From Ottowia sp. SB7-C50 (GTDB lineage: Bacteria; Pseudomonadota; Gammaproteobacteria; Burkholderiales; Burkholderiaceae_C): DNA of 64,000 nt. Below the pieces are notes generated by a model that searched no databases, had not been told where the DNA came from, and worked only from the letters and a program-made list of their open reading frames with translations. Positions 52,273-61,829 of this stretch are shown here, one piece after another (the stretch's first letter is position 1; each line of letters starts with the position of its first letter). Made by a program: the position numbers and the translations under genes. The DNA lies in NCBI RefSeq assembly GCF_033110285.1, contig NZ_CP136995.1:2976001-3040000 (forward strand), written 5' to 3'.

Positions 52273-53622
52273 ATGTCCCGCAAAGTTTTCATCAAGACCT
52301 TTGGCTGCCAGATGAACGAGTACGACTCGGACAAGATGGCCGACGTGCTGGGCGCCGCCCAGGGCTACGAGCCGACCGACGACCCCGAGGCCGCCGACCT
52401 GATCCTGTTCAACACCTGCTCGGTGCGCGAGAAGGCGCAGGAGAAGGTGTTCAGCGACCTGGGCCGGGTCAAGCACCTCAAGAAGAAGGGCGTGCTGATC
52501 GGCGTCGGCGGCTGCGTGGCCAGCCAGGAGGGCGACGAAATCATCCGGCGCGCGCCCTACGTGGACGTGGTGTTCGGCCCGCAGACCCTGCACCGCCTGC
52601 CCGAGTTGTTGTCGCAGCGCGAGCAGCAGCAGCGCCCGCAGGTCGACATCCGCTTTCCCGAAATCGAGAAGTTCGACCACCTGCCGCCGGCGCGCGTCGA
52701 GGGCGCCAGCGCCTTCGTCTCGATCATGGAGGGTTGCTCTAAATACTGTAGCTACTGCGTGGTTCCCTACACGCGCGGCGAGGAGTTTTCACGCCCCTTC
52801 GACGACGTGCTGACCGAAGTCGCCGGGCTGGCCGACCAGGGCGTGAAGGAAGTGACGCTGCTGGGCCAGAACGTGAACGCCTATCGCGGGCCGATGGGTG
52901 AGTCCGACGAAATCGCCGACTTTGCCCTGCTGATCGAGTACGTGGCCGAAATCCCCGGCATCGAGCGCATTCGCTACACCACCAGCCACCCCAACGAATT
53001 CACGCAGCGGCTGATCGACGTCTACGCCAAGGTGCCACAGCTGGTGAGCCACCTGCACCTGCCGGTGCAGCACGGCAGCGACCGCATCCTGATGGCGATG
53101 AAGCGCGGCTACACGGCGATGGAATACAAGAGCATCATCCGCAAGCTGCGCGCCGTGCGGCCGGGCATCAGCCTGAGCAGCGACTTCATCGTCGGCTTTC
53201 CGGGCGAGACGGAAGACGACTTCGGCAAGATGATGAAACTGATCGACGACGTCGGCTACGACGCCAGCTTCAGCTTCATCTTCAGCCCGCGCCCCGGCAC
53301 GCCCGCCGCCAACCTGGCCGACGACACGCCGCACGACGTGAAGCTGAAGCGCCTGCAGCACCTGCAAGCCACCATCGAACAGAACGTGCGCGCCATCGGC
53401 GCCAGCCGCGTGGGCACCGTGCAGCGCATCCTGGTCGAAGGCCCGTCGCGCAAGAACCCGCAGGAGCTGATGGGCCGCACCGAATGCAACCGCATCGTCA
53501 ACTTCGACGGCGGCCCCCACAGCACGCGCCTGGTCGGCCAGATGATCGACGTCACCATCACCGAGGCGCTGCCGCATTCGCTGCGCGGCGCGGTGGCGCA
53601 GCGCGCTGAGGCGGCGGCCTGA
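52273..53622 (+). CDS. miaB: tRNA methylthiotransferase MiaB
   Basis: This 449-residue radical SAM enzyme adds the methylthio group to isopentenyl-A37 of tRNAs. The N-terminal domain has three Cys for the auxiliary 4Fe-4S cluster ([40 protein letters not shown]). The radical SAM cluster is [12 protein letters not shown] (154-165 region), and the C-terminal TRAM domain ends the protein ([20 protein letters not shown]). All cluster Cys are present. The start [12 protein letters not shown] has a good ribosome site (CCGGAG). It is upstream of the LuxR-type regulator gene on the same strand. Confidence 0.96.
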   Translation: MSRKVFIKTFGCQMNEYDSDKMADVLGAAQGYEPTDDPEAADLILFNTCSVREKAQEKVFSDLGRVKHLKKKGVLIGVGGCVASQEGDEIIRRAPYVDVVFGPQTLHRLPELLSQREQQQRPQVDIRFPEIEKFDHLPPARVEGASAFVSIMEGCSKYCSYCVVPYTRGEEFSRPFDDVLTEVAGLADQGVKEVTLLGQNVNAYRGPMGESDEIADFALLIEYVAEIPGIERIRYTTSHPNEFTQRLIDVYAKVPQLVSHLHLPVQHGSDRILMAMKRGYTAMEYKSIIRKLRAVRPGISLSSDFIVGFPGETEDDFGKMMKLIDDVGYDASFSFIFSPRPGTPAANLADDTPHDVKLKRLQHLQATIEQNVRAIGASRVGTVQRILVEGPSRKNPQELMGRTECNRIVNFDGGPHSTRLVGQMIDVTITEALPHSLRGAVAQRAEAAA

Positions 53623-53641
53623 CGGAGACCGTCATGGCCGG

Positions 53642-56479
53642 GTGACCGCCTTCTGCGCGGTCACCCCTGCCCACCTGGATGGGCGCGCGCCATCCTGGCC
53701 ACGCTCGGGAAAACGCTGGCGTCCAGCAGCATGCGTCTTGTCGGAAAATGCCTGCAGCCCCCATCGCGAACAGGCAGCTTTGGCAAGTCGATCCATCACC
53801 TCCGGCCGCGCGGTCGCCTATCAGGACCTGCTCCTCAAGGTCACGCCACCGCGTGTGCCACGCAATTTGGTGCCGCGCGCGCGCCTGACGACGCAGGCCG
53901 ATGCGCTGCGGGACGCGGCGATCCTGATGGTTCAGGCGCCCGCGGGGTTTGGCAAGACCTCCCTGCTGGCCCAGTGGCGCAAGGAAGTTCAGTCGATGGG
54001 CGTCGCCGTCGCCTGGTTATCTGCGCAGACGCGCGATGACCCGCATCGCCTGGTGCAGTGCGTGGCCTTGGCGGTGCGCGTGGCGTCGGGGCGTGCCTCC
54101 TTCGGGCAGGCGGCCATCGAATTTGACGGCGACGACCCGCTTGAACACGTGACCGTCTTCATGGCCGAACTGGCGCAGTCGGCCCTGGACGTGGTGCTGA
54201 TCGTGGACGAAGCCGAAAAGCTGCCCGCGGCATCGCGCGACACGCTGCTCTATCTGCTGCGCCAGGCGCCATCCAACCTGCGCACCGTGATTGCCGCGCG
54301 GCCCGAATGGCGCATCGATCTGGACGACTTGATCGCCTACGGCCAATGCGTGGTGGTCGATCCGGCGCTGATGCGCTTCGATCTGGACGAAACGCTGCAA
54401 CTGGTGCAGGCGCGGGCGGGCGCGCGGGTCGACCGCAGCATCGCCGCGCGGCTGCATGCCTTGACGGAGGGATGGGCGCTCGGGCTCCAGCTGGCGCTCA
54501 GCGTGGTGCTGCGCAGCGGCGATGCCGGCGCCGGGGTGACGGGCATGGCGCTGCTCGGCAGCGAAATGCAAGGCCAGCTTGTGGCCTTGCTGCTGGCCAA
54601 CCTGGCCACGGAAGACCGCGATTTTCTGGTGCGCATCGCCATCCTCGATCACCTGCATCCCGACCTGTGCCGCGTGGTGACCGACGACGCCGACGCCTCT
54701 GACCGCCTGGCGCGGTTGAGCCTGGAAACACCGGTTTTCGTCAGCGCAGAGGGCGGCGTGTGGCGGCGCATGCACGCGGTGGTGCGCGACGCGCTGCGCG
54801 AGCACTTCGGCACCCTGCCCGCCGAGCAGCGCCAGCACGCCCATGCGCGTGCGGCGGGCTGGCTGGCCGACCAAGGCTTTCTGGATGCGGCCGCACGGCA
54901 TGCGCTGGCAGCGGGCCAGCACCAGGTGGCCTACGACCTGGCGGAGCGCAGCCTTTATGAATCGCTGATGCAGCGGGGCCGGCAAGGCGCCGTGCTGACC
55001 TGGCTGGAAGACATGCCGGCAGACGAACTGGACCGGCGCCCGCGCCTGTTGTTGGCGGTGGCGTGGACGCTGGCCTCGAGCGAGCGCCATGCCGAGGCAG
55101 AGCGCTATGTCCAGCGCATTCTCGCCCTGCCCAACGTGGGCGACGCGGTGCGGCGCGAGTGTGCACTGATCCTCAGCGGGGCGGCCGTGTTTGCGGACGA
55201 CATGGATCGCTTCATCGCCCTGCATGAGCCCTGGGCCGACGCCGTGCCGGTGAAAGACAGCCTGCTTGCCCGGGTTTACGCCAACCGCATGGGTTATCGC
55301 GCGCTGCTGGCAGGGCAGCCCGCGCAGGCGCGCCTGTTTCTGCAACAGACGCCGCCGGAAGGACGCGCCGACGGCTACGCCTACATTGGCCGCTGGAGCG
55401 AGTTGATCACCGGCCTGAGCTACATCTGGGAGGGCCAGGTGCAGCAGGCGGCACAGGTGCTCAAGCCCGCGCTGGCCAGCATCGAGGCGGAACTGGGGCG
55501 TCGCAACCGTTTCAGCTGCATGCTGGCGGCGCTGCTGGCGGCCACGGCCTGGGAAGGCGACCGGCCCGCCGAGGCGGCCGCGCTGCTGGCTGACCGGCTG
55601 GACATCCTGGAGCACAGCGGGCTTCCCGAGGCGCTGCTGCTGGCCTATCGGACGGCTGCGCGCGTGGCGCTGGCCGATGGCGCCGAGCACCGCGCGCTGG
55701 AACTGCTGGGCGCGCTGGACGCCACGGCGGCGGCGCGCAGCTTGCCCCGCCTGCGGATAGCCAGCCTGCTGGAGCAGGTGCGCCTGCACGCGCGCGCCTA
55801 CCGCGCCCAGACCTGCCGAGACCTGTGCGCACAAATCGATGTGCTCATCCAGCAGGAAACCGGCATCGACGGCGCGCCTGCGCGCGGCCCTGTGTGGCAC
55901 CGAAGCGTGCAGGCGCTGCGTGACCAGGCGCAAGGGTATGCGGCCATTGCGGCCAAACAATGGCGCGAAGCGCTGGCGCCACTGGCGCGCGCCGATGAAT
56001 ACGCGCGGGAGGTCAAGCTCGGCCGTCTGCACATCGAATTGCTGGGCCTGCGCGCCTTCGCCCTGGCGCGCTGCGGCCAAGATTCAGAACACCTGTTGCG
56101 CGAAGCGTTCGACCTGGCTTCCACCTACGGCCTGCGCCGCGTGCTGACCGACGCGCACCCCGACCTGGCCGCCTGGATGGCCACCTTGTCGGACGAGAGC
56201 ACGCAACAACCGGTGTCTTTGCATGCGGAAGCAGCGCCGCCGCGGCCCGCCCCGGTGGCCGTCGCGCAGCAAGGCGGCGTGCTGACCCCGAAAGAGCGCG
56301 AAGTGCTGTTGCTGCTGGCACGCAACCTGTCGAACAAGGAGATCGGCCGCGCGATGGACGTGGGCGAAACCACCATCAAGTGGCACGTGAAGAACCTGTT
56401 CTTCAAGCTGGATGCCGGTACGCGCAAACAGGTGGTGCAACGGGCGCGGATTCTGGGCCTGATCGACTCGCCCGCCTGA
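53642..56479 (+). CDS. MalT-like LuxR-family (LAL) transcriptional regulator
   Basis: This large ATP-dependent regulator has an N-terminal STAND NTPase (Walker A QAPAGFGKTSLL near 99-110, Walker B VVLIVDEAEK near 180), a long TPR-like middle, and a C-terminal LuxR helix-turn-helix (LTPKEREVLLLLARNLSNKE, GRAMDVGETTIKWHVKNLFF). Such proteins activate catabolic genes when a ligand binds. The start is uncertain: the family normally begins about 10-20 residues before LLLKVTPPRVPRN, so a TTG at 53780 may be the true start instead of the GTG at 53642. It lies 134 bases ahead of a catabolic cluster read in the same direction, its likely target. Confidence 0.9.
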   Translation: MTAFCAVTPAHLDGRAPSWPRSGKRWRPAACVLSENACSPHREQAALASRSITSGRAVAYQDLLLKVTPPRVPRNLVPRARLTTQADALRDAAILMVQAPAGFGKTSLLAQWRKEVQSMGVAVAWLSAQTRDDPHRLVQCVALAVRVASGRASFGQAAIEFDGDDPLEHVTVFMAELAQSALDVVLIVDEAEKLPAASRDTLLYLLRQAPSNLRTVIAARPEWRIDLDDLIAYGQCVVVDPALMRFDLDETLQLVQARAGARVDRSIAARLHALTEGWALGLQLALSVVLRSGDAGAGVTGMALLGSEMQGQLVALLLANLATEDRDFLVRIAILDHLHPDLCRVVTDDADASDRLARLSLETPVFVSAEGGVWRRMHAVVRDALREHFGTLPAEQRQHAHARAAGWLADQGFLDAAARHALAAGQHQVAYDLAERSLYESLMQRGRQGAVLTWLEDMPADELDRRPRLLLAVAWTLASSERHAEAERYVQRILALPNVGDAVRRECALILSGAAVFADDMDRFIALHEPWADAVPVKDSLLARVYANRMGYRALLAGQPAQARLFLQQTPPEGRADGYAYIGRWSELITGLSYIWEGQVQQAAQVLKPALASIEAELGRRNRFSCMLAALLAATAWEGDRPAEAAALLADRLDILEHSGLPEALLLAYRTAARVALADGAEHRALELLGALDATAAARSLPRLRIASLLEQVRLHARAYRAQTCRDLCAQIDVLIQQETGIDGAPARGPVWHRSVQALRDQAQGYAAIAAKQWREALAPLARADEYAREVKLGRLHIELLGLRAFALARCGQDSEHLLREAFDLASTYGLRRVLTDAHPDLAAWMATLSDESTQQPVSLHAEAAPPRPAPVAVAQQGGVLTPKEREVLLLLARNLSNKEIGRAMDVGETTIKWHVKNLFFKLDAGTRKQVVQRARILGLIDSPA

Positions 56480-56613
56480 CGGCGCGGGGCTGCGCAGCCC
56501 TTCCGCCCCACCCCCTCCTTCAAGTAGGGGGCGCGGCTGCCCGGCCAGGGCTAATCTACGTCATCAATGAGTGCATGGCCCATTTCCAGGGCTGCACAAG
56601 AAGGAGACGAAAG

Positions 56614-57519
56614 ATGAGCACCGCCACTGCCCAACCGGCTGCAAAGGCACCCGCCGTATTGACGCGCGGCATTCAGGTCCACCCTGTCACATGCGCCATT
56701 GGCGCCGAATTGCGCAACGTGAACCTGGGCGACGCTTCGCGCGACGCAGGCCTGGCCGACGAGATCCGTGCGCTGCTGGTGCAATACGGCGTGCTGTTCT
56801 TCCGCGACCAGAACATCCAGCGGTCCGAGCACGTCGGCTTTGCGCGCCACTTCGGCGAACTGGAGGATCACCCCGTGGTGGGCAGTGACCCCGACCACCC
56901 TGGCCTCGTGCTCGTCTACCGCAGCGCGCAAAGCCCGGCCGAGCGCTATGAAAACAGCTGGCATGCCGATGCCACCTGGCGCGAAAAGCCGCCCATGGCG
57001 TGTGTGCTGCGCTGCATCGAGCGCCCGGAAGTGGGCGGCGACACGATGTGGGCCAACATGCGCCTGGCTTACGAAAAGCTGCCGCAGCACATCAAGGACC
57101 AGATCGCCCACCTGCGCGCGCGCCACAGCATCGAAGCCAGCTTTGGCGCGGCGATGCCGATCGAGAAGCGCCTGGCGCTGAAGGCGCAATTCCCCGACGC
57201 CGAGCACCCGGTGGTGCGCACGCACCCGGAATCCGGCGAAAAAATCCTTTTCGTCAACGGTTTCACCACGCATTTCACGAACTTCCACACCGCAGCCCAC
57301 GTGCGCTACGGCCAGGACTACAGCCCCGGTGCGTCCAGCCTGCTCGCCTACCTGATCAGCCAGGCGCAGATTCCCGAATACCAGGTGCGCTGGCGCTGGC
57401 AGCCGAACGACGTGGCCATGTGGGACAACCGTTCGGTGCAGCACTACGCCGTCATGGACTACCCACCCTGCACCCGCAAGATGGAGCGCGCCGCCATCAT
57501 GGGCGACGCCCCGTTCTGA
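56614..57519 (+). CDS. TauD/TfdA-family 2-oxoglutarate dioxygenase
   Basis: This 301-residue non-haem iron dioxygenase carries the facial triad: HxD in SWHADATW (His117, Asp119) and distal His277 (VQHYAVMDY). Arg288 or Arg292 (CTRKMER) likely binds the 2-oxoglutarate carboxylate. The family includes taurine dioxygenase (removing sulfite), TfdA and gamma-butyrobetaine hydroxylase, so the substrate is open. AAGGAGA lies 8 bases before the ATG. It is the first gene of a probable operon with a beta-keto acid cleavage enzyme 71 bases downstream. Confidence 0.88.
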   Translation: MSTATAQPAAKAPAVLTRGIQVHPVTCAIGAELRNVNLGDASRDAGLADEIRALLVQYGVLFFRDQNIQRSEHVGFARHFGELEDHPVVGSDPDHPGLVLVYRSAQSPAERYENSWHADATWREKPPMACVLRCIERPEVGGDTMWANMRLAYEKLPQHIKDQIAHLRARHSIEASFGAAMPIEKRLALKAQFPDAEHPVVRTHPESGEKILFVNGFTTHFTNFHTAAHVRYGQDYSPGASSLLAYLISQAQIPEYQVRWRWQPNDVAMWDNRSVQHYAVMDYPPCTRKMERAAIMGDAPF

Positions 57520-57590
57520 CGCGACACGCGAGCGACTGTCCGCAAGCTGAGTCACCCCCTTCGTTTCACCCTTTTCCTGAGGTCGAAGTC

Positions 57591-58649
57591 ATGAACTTTC
57601 TCGACGGTGCCCTTTACCCCGAAAACCAGCAACCCCTGATCATCACCGCCGCGCCCTACGCGCCGGCCTGGGTGCCCTCCGATTTTCCCGAAGACATTCC
57701 GGTCACGATGGAGGAGCAGATCCAGAAAGCCGTGGACTGCTACAACGCCGGCGCCACCGTGCTGCACCTGCACGTGCGCGAGCTGGACGGCAAGGGCAGC
57801 AAGCGCCTGTCCATGTTCAACGAACTGATCGCCGGCGTGCGCAAGGCGGTGCCCGAGATGATCATCCAGGTCGGCGGCTCGATCAGCTTCGCACCGGAGA
57901 CCGAAGGCGCGGCCGCCAAATGGCTGAGCGACGACACGCGCCACATGCTGGCCGAACTGGAGCCCAAGCCCGACCAGGTCACGGTCACCATCAACACCTC
58001 GCAGATGAACGTGGTCGAGCATTGGGAAGACGCGGACATCAAGGGCACGTCGATGGAAGACCCCGAGGTCTACCACGCCTACAAGGAAATGACGGTGCCG
58101 GCGCAACCGGGCTGGGCCGAGGAGCACATCCGCAGGCTCAATGCGGCAGGCATCCAGAGTGCCTTCCAGTGCTACAACATCAATAGCTTCGAGTCGGTCG
58201 AGCGCCTGATGCGGCGCGGCATCTACAAGGGGCCGCTGGTGATGAACTGGGTGGCCATCGGCGGCGGCATGGACGCGCCCAACATCTACAACCTGGCCAA
58301 CTTCGTGCGCGCCACGCCCGACGGCGCCGTGCTGACGGTGGAAAGCTCGATGCGCAACGTGCTGCCGATTAACATGATGGGCATCGCCATGGGCTTGCAC
58401 GTGCGCTGCGGCATTGAAGACAACCTGTGGAACCAGTCGCGCACCGAGCGCATGAGCACCGTCGAGCAGATCGAGCAGCTGGTCCGTATCTCGCGCGAGT
58501 TCGGCCGCCCCATCGCCACCGCCAAGCAGGCGCGCGAGATCTGCCGCATCGGCGTCTTCTACGACACGGTCGAGGAGTCCCTGCTGGCCAACGGCTTCGC
58601 GCCCAACCGCAACGGCGGTCAGCAAGGTTTTCTGCGCAAGGCGGCTTGA
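57591..58649 (+). CDS. Beta-keto acid cleavage enzyme (BKACE), first copy
   Basis: This 352-residue BKACE family protein condenses a beta-keto acid with acetyl-CoA and cleaves it to acetoacetate and an acyl-CoA. Zinc-ligand His59 and His61 (LHLHVRELDG), the IQVGGSISFAPE segment and the C-terminal GLHVRCGIEDNLWN are seen. Different family members act on 3-keto-5-aminohexanoate or dehydrocarnitine among others. The Met at 57591 (MNFLDGALYPENQQ) was chosen for natural domain length. A second BKACE gene lies at 63482, so the operon may process two keto acids or a hetero-oligomer. Confidence 0.88.
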   Translation: MNFLDGALYPENQQPLIITAAPYAPAWVPSDFPEDIPVTMEEQIQKAVDCYNAGATVLHLHVRELDGKGSKRLSMFNELIAGVRKAVPEMIIQVGGSISFAPETEGAAAKWLSDDTRHMLAELEPKPDQVTVTINTSQMNVVEHWEDADIKGTSMEDPEVYHAYKEMTVPAQPGWAEEHIRRLNAAGIQSAFQCYNINSFESVERLMRRGIYKGPLVMNWVAIGGGMDAPNIYNLANFVRATPDGAVLTVESSMRNVLPINMMGIAMGLHVRCGIEDNLWNQSRTERMSTVEQIEQLVRISREFGRPIATAKQAREICRIGVFYDTVEESLLANGFAPNRNGGQQGFLRKAA

Positions 58650-58772
58650 GTCACCGCCCGCGCGACAGTCTTTCGCTCGTTTTCTTCTTTTCGTCCCGAG
58701 GGGCGCGTGCCGCGCGCCCGCTCAGGGGTTTCGCCTGTTCCACCCTTCTGGCAGTTCGGCCATTCCAAGCAC

Positions 58773-59745
58773 ATGACACACGTTTCACGTTTTGCTTCGC
58801 TCGCCTTGGCCGCCGCTGCGGCGTTGGCTTCTTCGGCCAGTTTCGCCTTCGGCGACAAGCCGGTCAAACTCATCGTGCCTGCCCCGGCCGGCGGCACCAT
58901 GGACGCCACCGCGCGCATCATCAGCGACCTGCTGGCGCAGGAAATCAAGCAGCCCGTGGTGGTCGAAAACAAGCCGGGTGCGGGCGGCGCGATTGCCGTG
59001 AAATACATGCTGTCGCTGCCCGCCGACGGTCAGGCCCTGATGGTGACGGCCAGCAACATCCTGACCGAGATCCCGCATGTGCTGAAGGGCGGCTTCGATC
59101 CCCTCAAGGACGTCAAGCCGGTGGCGCTCATGTCGCAGTCCACCATGGTGCTGATCGCCGCGCCGCAGTTTCCGGCCAAGGACTTCAAGGAAGCGGTGGC
59201 CTATGTCAAGTCGCACCCGCGCCAGGTTTCGTACGCCTCGTATGGGCCGGGCACCAGTTCGCAATATGCCGGCGCCATCCTCAACCAGAAGGCGGGGCTG
59301 GACCTGCAGCATGTGGCGTTTCCAGGTTCGGCGCCTGCACTGGCGCAAGTGATGGGCGGGCAGATCCCCCCTGATGTTCGACGGCGCGGTGACGTCCAGA
59401 CCCCTCGTGAGCTCGGGTCGCGTGAAGCTGCTGGGCGTCGCATACAAGACGCGCCTGCCCGACTACCCCAACACGCCGACGCTGACCGAACTGGGCTACC
59501 CCGACATCAACTTCAGCAACTGGGTCGGCGTGATCGCCTCGTCCAAGCTGCCAGCGCCGGTATCCACGCAGATTCATGAGGTGTTGCAGAAGATCGCCGC
59601 CACCCAGACGTTCCGGGACCGCGCGGCCACCGCGGGGTTCGACCCCATCGTGCCGCGCTCGCTGGAGCAGGCGGCGCGCGAGGTGCGCGAGGAGCACGCA
59701 CGCAATGCCGAGATCGTGAAGGCCTACGGCATCAAGTTGGATTGA
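58773..59745 (+). pseudogene. Bug-type (TctC) solute receptor, frameshifted at a C-run
   Basis: A 323-residue periplasmic Bug/TctC receptor would result if one base is removed. The signal peptide (MTHVSRFASLALAAAAALAS...) and first domain (LIVPAPAGGTMDATARIISD) are in one frame to GGQIP; the correct continuation LMFDGAVTSRPLVSSGRVKL is in the next frame. The break is at the six-C run 59366-59371, where five C restores the family sequence exactly. Bug proteins bind carboxylates and feed tripartite or orphan transport; no TctA/TctB genes are here. It is either a real disruption or a homopolymer error. Confidence 0.85.
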
Positions 59746-59783
59746 ATACAGCACACAGCGCCGAACGGCGAAAGGAAAGCATC

Positions 59784-60755
59784 GTGGTCAAGGCAGTACG
59801 TTTCAACGAAATCGGTGGTCCCGAGGTATTGCAGTTCGTGGATGTCGAGGTGGGCGATCCCGGTCCGGGCCAGGCGCGTGTGCGCCACACCTACATCGCT
59901 GTCAACTTCATCGACACCTACTTCCGCACGGGTCGCTACCCGCTGGAGCTGCCCAACGGGCTGGGTTCTGACGCCGTGGGCGTGGTCGAGGCCGTGGGCG
60001 AAGGCGTGACCGACATCAAGGTCGGCGACCGCGTGGGCTACCTGATCGGTCCGCAGGGCGCTTATTCGCAGGTGCGTGTGATGCCGGCCGAGGTGCTGAT
60101 TCCGCTGCCCGATGGCATCTCCGACAGCACCGCCGCCACGCTGATGATGAAGGGCATGACGGCGCAGTATCTGTTCCGCCAGGTCTATCCGCTCAAAGGC
60201 GGCGAAACCATCCTGTACCACGCTGCCGCCGGCGGCGTTGGCCTGATCGCCTGCCAGTGGGCGCGTGCGATGGGCGTGACCATGATCGGCACCGTGAGCA
60301 CCGACGAGAAGGCCGCCGTCGCCAAGGCCAACGGCTGCACGCACACCATCGTCACCTCGCGCGAGAACATCGCCGAGCGCGTGCGCGAGTTGACCGGTGG
60401 CAAGGGCGTGCCGGTGGTGTACGACTCGGTCGGCAAGGACACACTGATGGCCTCGCTCGACAGCCTGCAGCCGCGCGGCTCGCTGATCAGCAACGGCACT
60501 TCCTCCGGCTCGGTGGTGGTGGATTCGCAGTTGCTGGCCGTCAAGGGTTCCATCTGGATGACGCGCCCGGCAATGATGCATTACATCCAGCCGCGCGCGC
60601 ACATGCTCTCAATGGCCAAGGAACTGTTCGACCACGTGCTGGCCGGGCGCATCGTGAGCGAGCCGCAGCAGACTTTTGCCCTGGCCGACGCGGCCGAAGC
60701 CCACAAGATGCTGGAGTCGCGCAAGACGACCGGGGCCACGGTTCTGATCCCTTGA
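59784..60755 (+). CDS. Zinc-independent quinone oxidoreductase (NADPH:quinone reductase)
   Basis: This 323-residue medium-chain dehydrogenase/reductase has GSDAVGVVEAVGEGVTDIKV (about 65-85), the NADPH-binding AAGGVGLIACQWARAMG, and lacks the zinc-ligating Cys of alcohol dehydrogenases, which places it with quinone oxidoreductase/crotonyl reductase-like enzymes. The start is GTG at 59784 (VVKAVRFNEIGGPEV, first residue read as Met), preceded by AAAGGAAA; a TTG at 59742 overlapping the preceding gene is less likely. In the operon it may reduce an enoyl or quinone intermediate. Substrate unknown. Confidence 0.87.
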   Translation: MVKAVRFNEIGGPEVLQFVDVEVGDPGPGQARVRHTYIAVNFIDTYFRTGRYPLELPNGLGSDAVGVVEAVGEGVTDIKVGDRVGYLIGPQGAYSQVRVMPAEVLIPLPDGISDSTAATLMMKGMTAQYLFRQVYPLKGGETILYHAAAGGVGLIACQWARAMGVTMIGTVSTDEKAAVAKANGCTHTIVTSRENIAERVRELTGGKGVPVVYDSVGKDTLMASLDSLQPRGSLISNGTSSGSVVVDSQLLAVKGSIWMTRPAMMHYIQPRAHMLSMAKELFDHVLAGRIVSEPQQTFALADAAEAHKMLESRKTTGATVLIP

Positions 60756-60765
60756 CCGATTGATC

Positions 60766-61794
60766 ATGCAGCCGGCGGCACCGACCCCTTCTTTAGTCGC
60801 CGGCCTGCCGACGCGCCTGCGCACGCTTTTTCCCGGCATGCTGGCGTGCGCGGTGGTCGCGGCATCGGCCACCTTCCTGTCGCAGCACTACGGCGCGCCG
60901 GTGATGCTGTTCGCACTCATCCTCGGCATCGCGATGAACTTCCTCTCGATGGAAGGCGTGTGCAAGCCCGGCATCGAGTTCACTGCGCGGCATGTGCTCC
61001 GCTGGGGCGTGGCGCTGTTGGGCCTGCGCATCACCGCCTCGCAGGTGGTGGCGTTGGGCTGGGAGCCGGTGGTGGTCGTGGCCGTGTGCCTCGTGCTGAC
61101 CATCGGCGTGTCGATGGTCGTGGCAAGGTGGTTGGGCTTCAACGTGCTGTTCGGGCTGCTGAGCGGCGGGGCCACCGCCATCTGCGGCGCATCGGCCGCG
61201 CTGGCGCTGTCGGCGGCGCTGCCTTCGCACCCGCTCAAGGAGCGCGCCACGCTGTTCACCGTGGTGGGCGTTTCTGCGCTGTCCACGCTGACCATGATCT
61301 TCTACCCCATGCTGGCCACGTGGCTGGGCATGGACGCCCACACGGCCGGCGTATTTCTGGGCGCCACCATCCACGACGTGGCACAGGTGGTGGGCGCGGG
61401 CTACGGCATGTCGCAGGCCACGGGCGATACCGCCACGCTGGTCAAGCTGATGCGCGTGGCGGCCCTGCTGCCGGTGATCCTGTTCGCGGTGATGTACACG
61501 CGCGCCACCGGCACGGCCGACGTTGGCGGCGCCCGCCCGCCTTTGCTGCCCTGGTTCGCGGTGGCCTTTGCCGTGCTCGTGGTCATCAACAGCACAGGCT
61601 GGCTGCCGGCCGCCGTCTCCAGCACTGGCAGCGACGTGTCGCGCTGGTTTCTGGTGGCCGCCATGGCCGGCATCGGCATGAAGACGCAGTTGCGCGACTT
61701 GATCGATGTGGGCCTCAAGCCCGTGGTGTTCATGGTCGGCGAGACGCTGTTCATCGCCGCGCTCGCCATCGGAATGTTGCGCTGGCTGGCTTGA
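60766..61794 (+). CDS. YeiH-family putative sulfate exporter
   Basis: This 342-residue inner-membrane protein has about ten hydrophobic segments and the conserved YeiH features: NFLSMEGVCKPGIEFTARHV, RWGVALLGLRITASQV, GATAICGASAALALSAALPS and ATIHDVAQVVGAGYGMS. The family is annotated as a putative sulfate/sulfite exporter. Next to a TauD-type dioxygenase, which can release sulfite from sulfonates, this hints at a sulfonated substrate. The ATG at 60766 follows the previous stop by 10 bases, so it is in the same operon. Transport specificity has not been shown. Confidence 0.88.
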   Translation: MQPAAPTPSLVAGLPTRLRTLFPGMLACAVVAASATFLSQHYGAPVMLFALILGIAMNFLSMEGVCKPGIEFTARHVLRWGVALLGLRITASQVVALGWEPVVVVAVCLVLTIGVSMVVARWLGFNVLFGLLSGGATAICGASAALALSAALPSHPLKERATLFTVVGVSALSTLTMIFYPMLATWLGMDAHTAGVFLGATIHDVAQVVGAGYGMSQATGDTATLVKLMRVAALLPVILFAVMYTRATGTADVGGARPPLLPWFAVAFAVLVVINSTGWLPAAVSSTGSDVSRWFLVAAMAGIGMKTQLRDLIDVGLKPVVFMVGETLFIAALAIGMLRWLA

Positions 61795-61829
61795 TGTTTT
61801 TCATTCTTTGATATTCAGGAGACTCCCCC

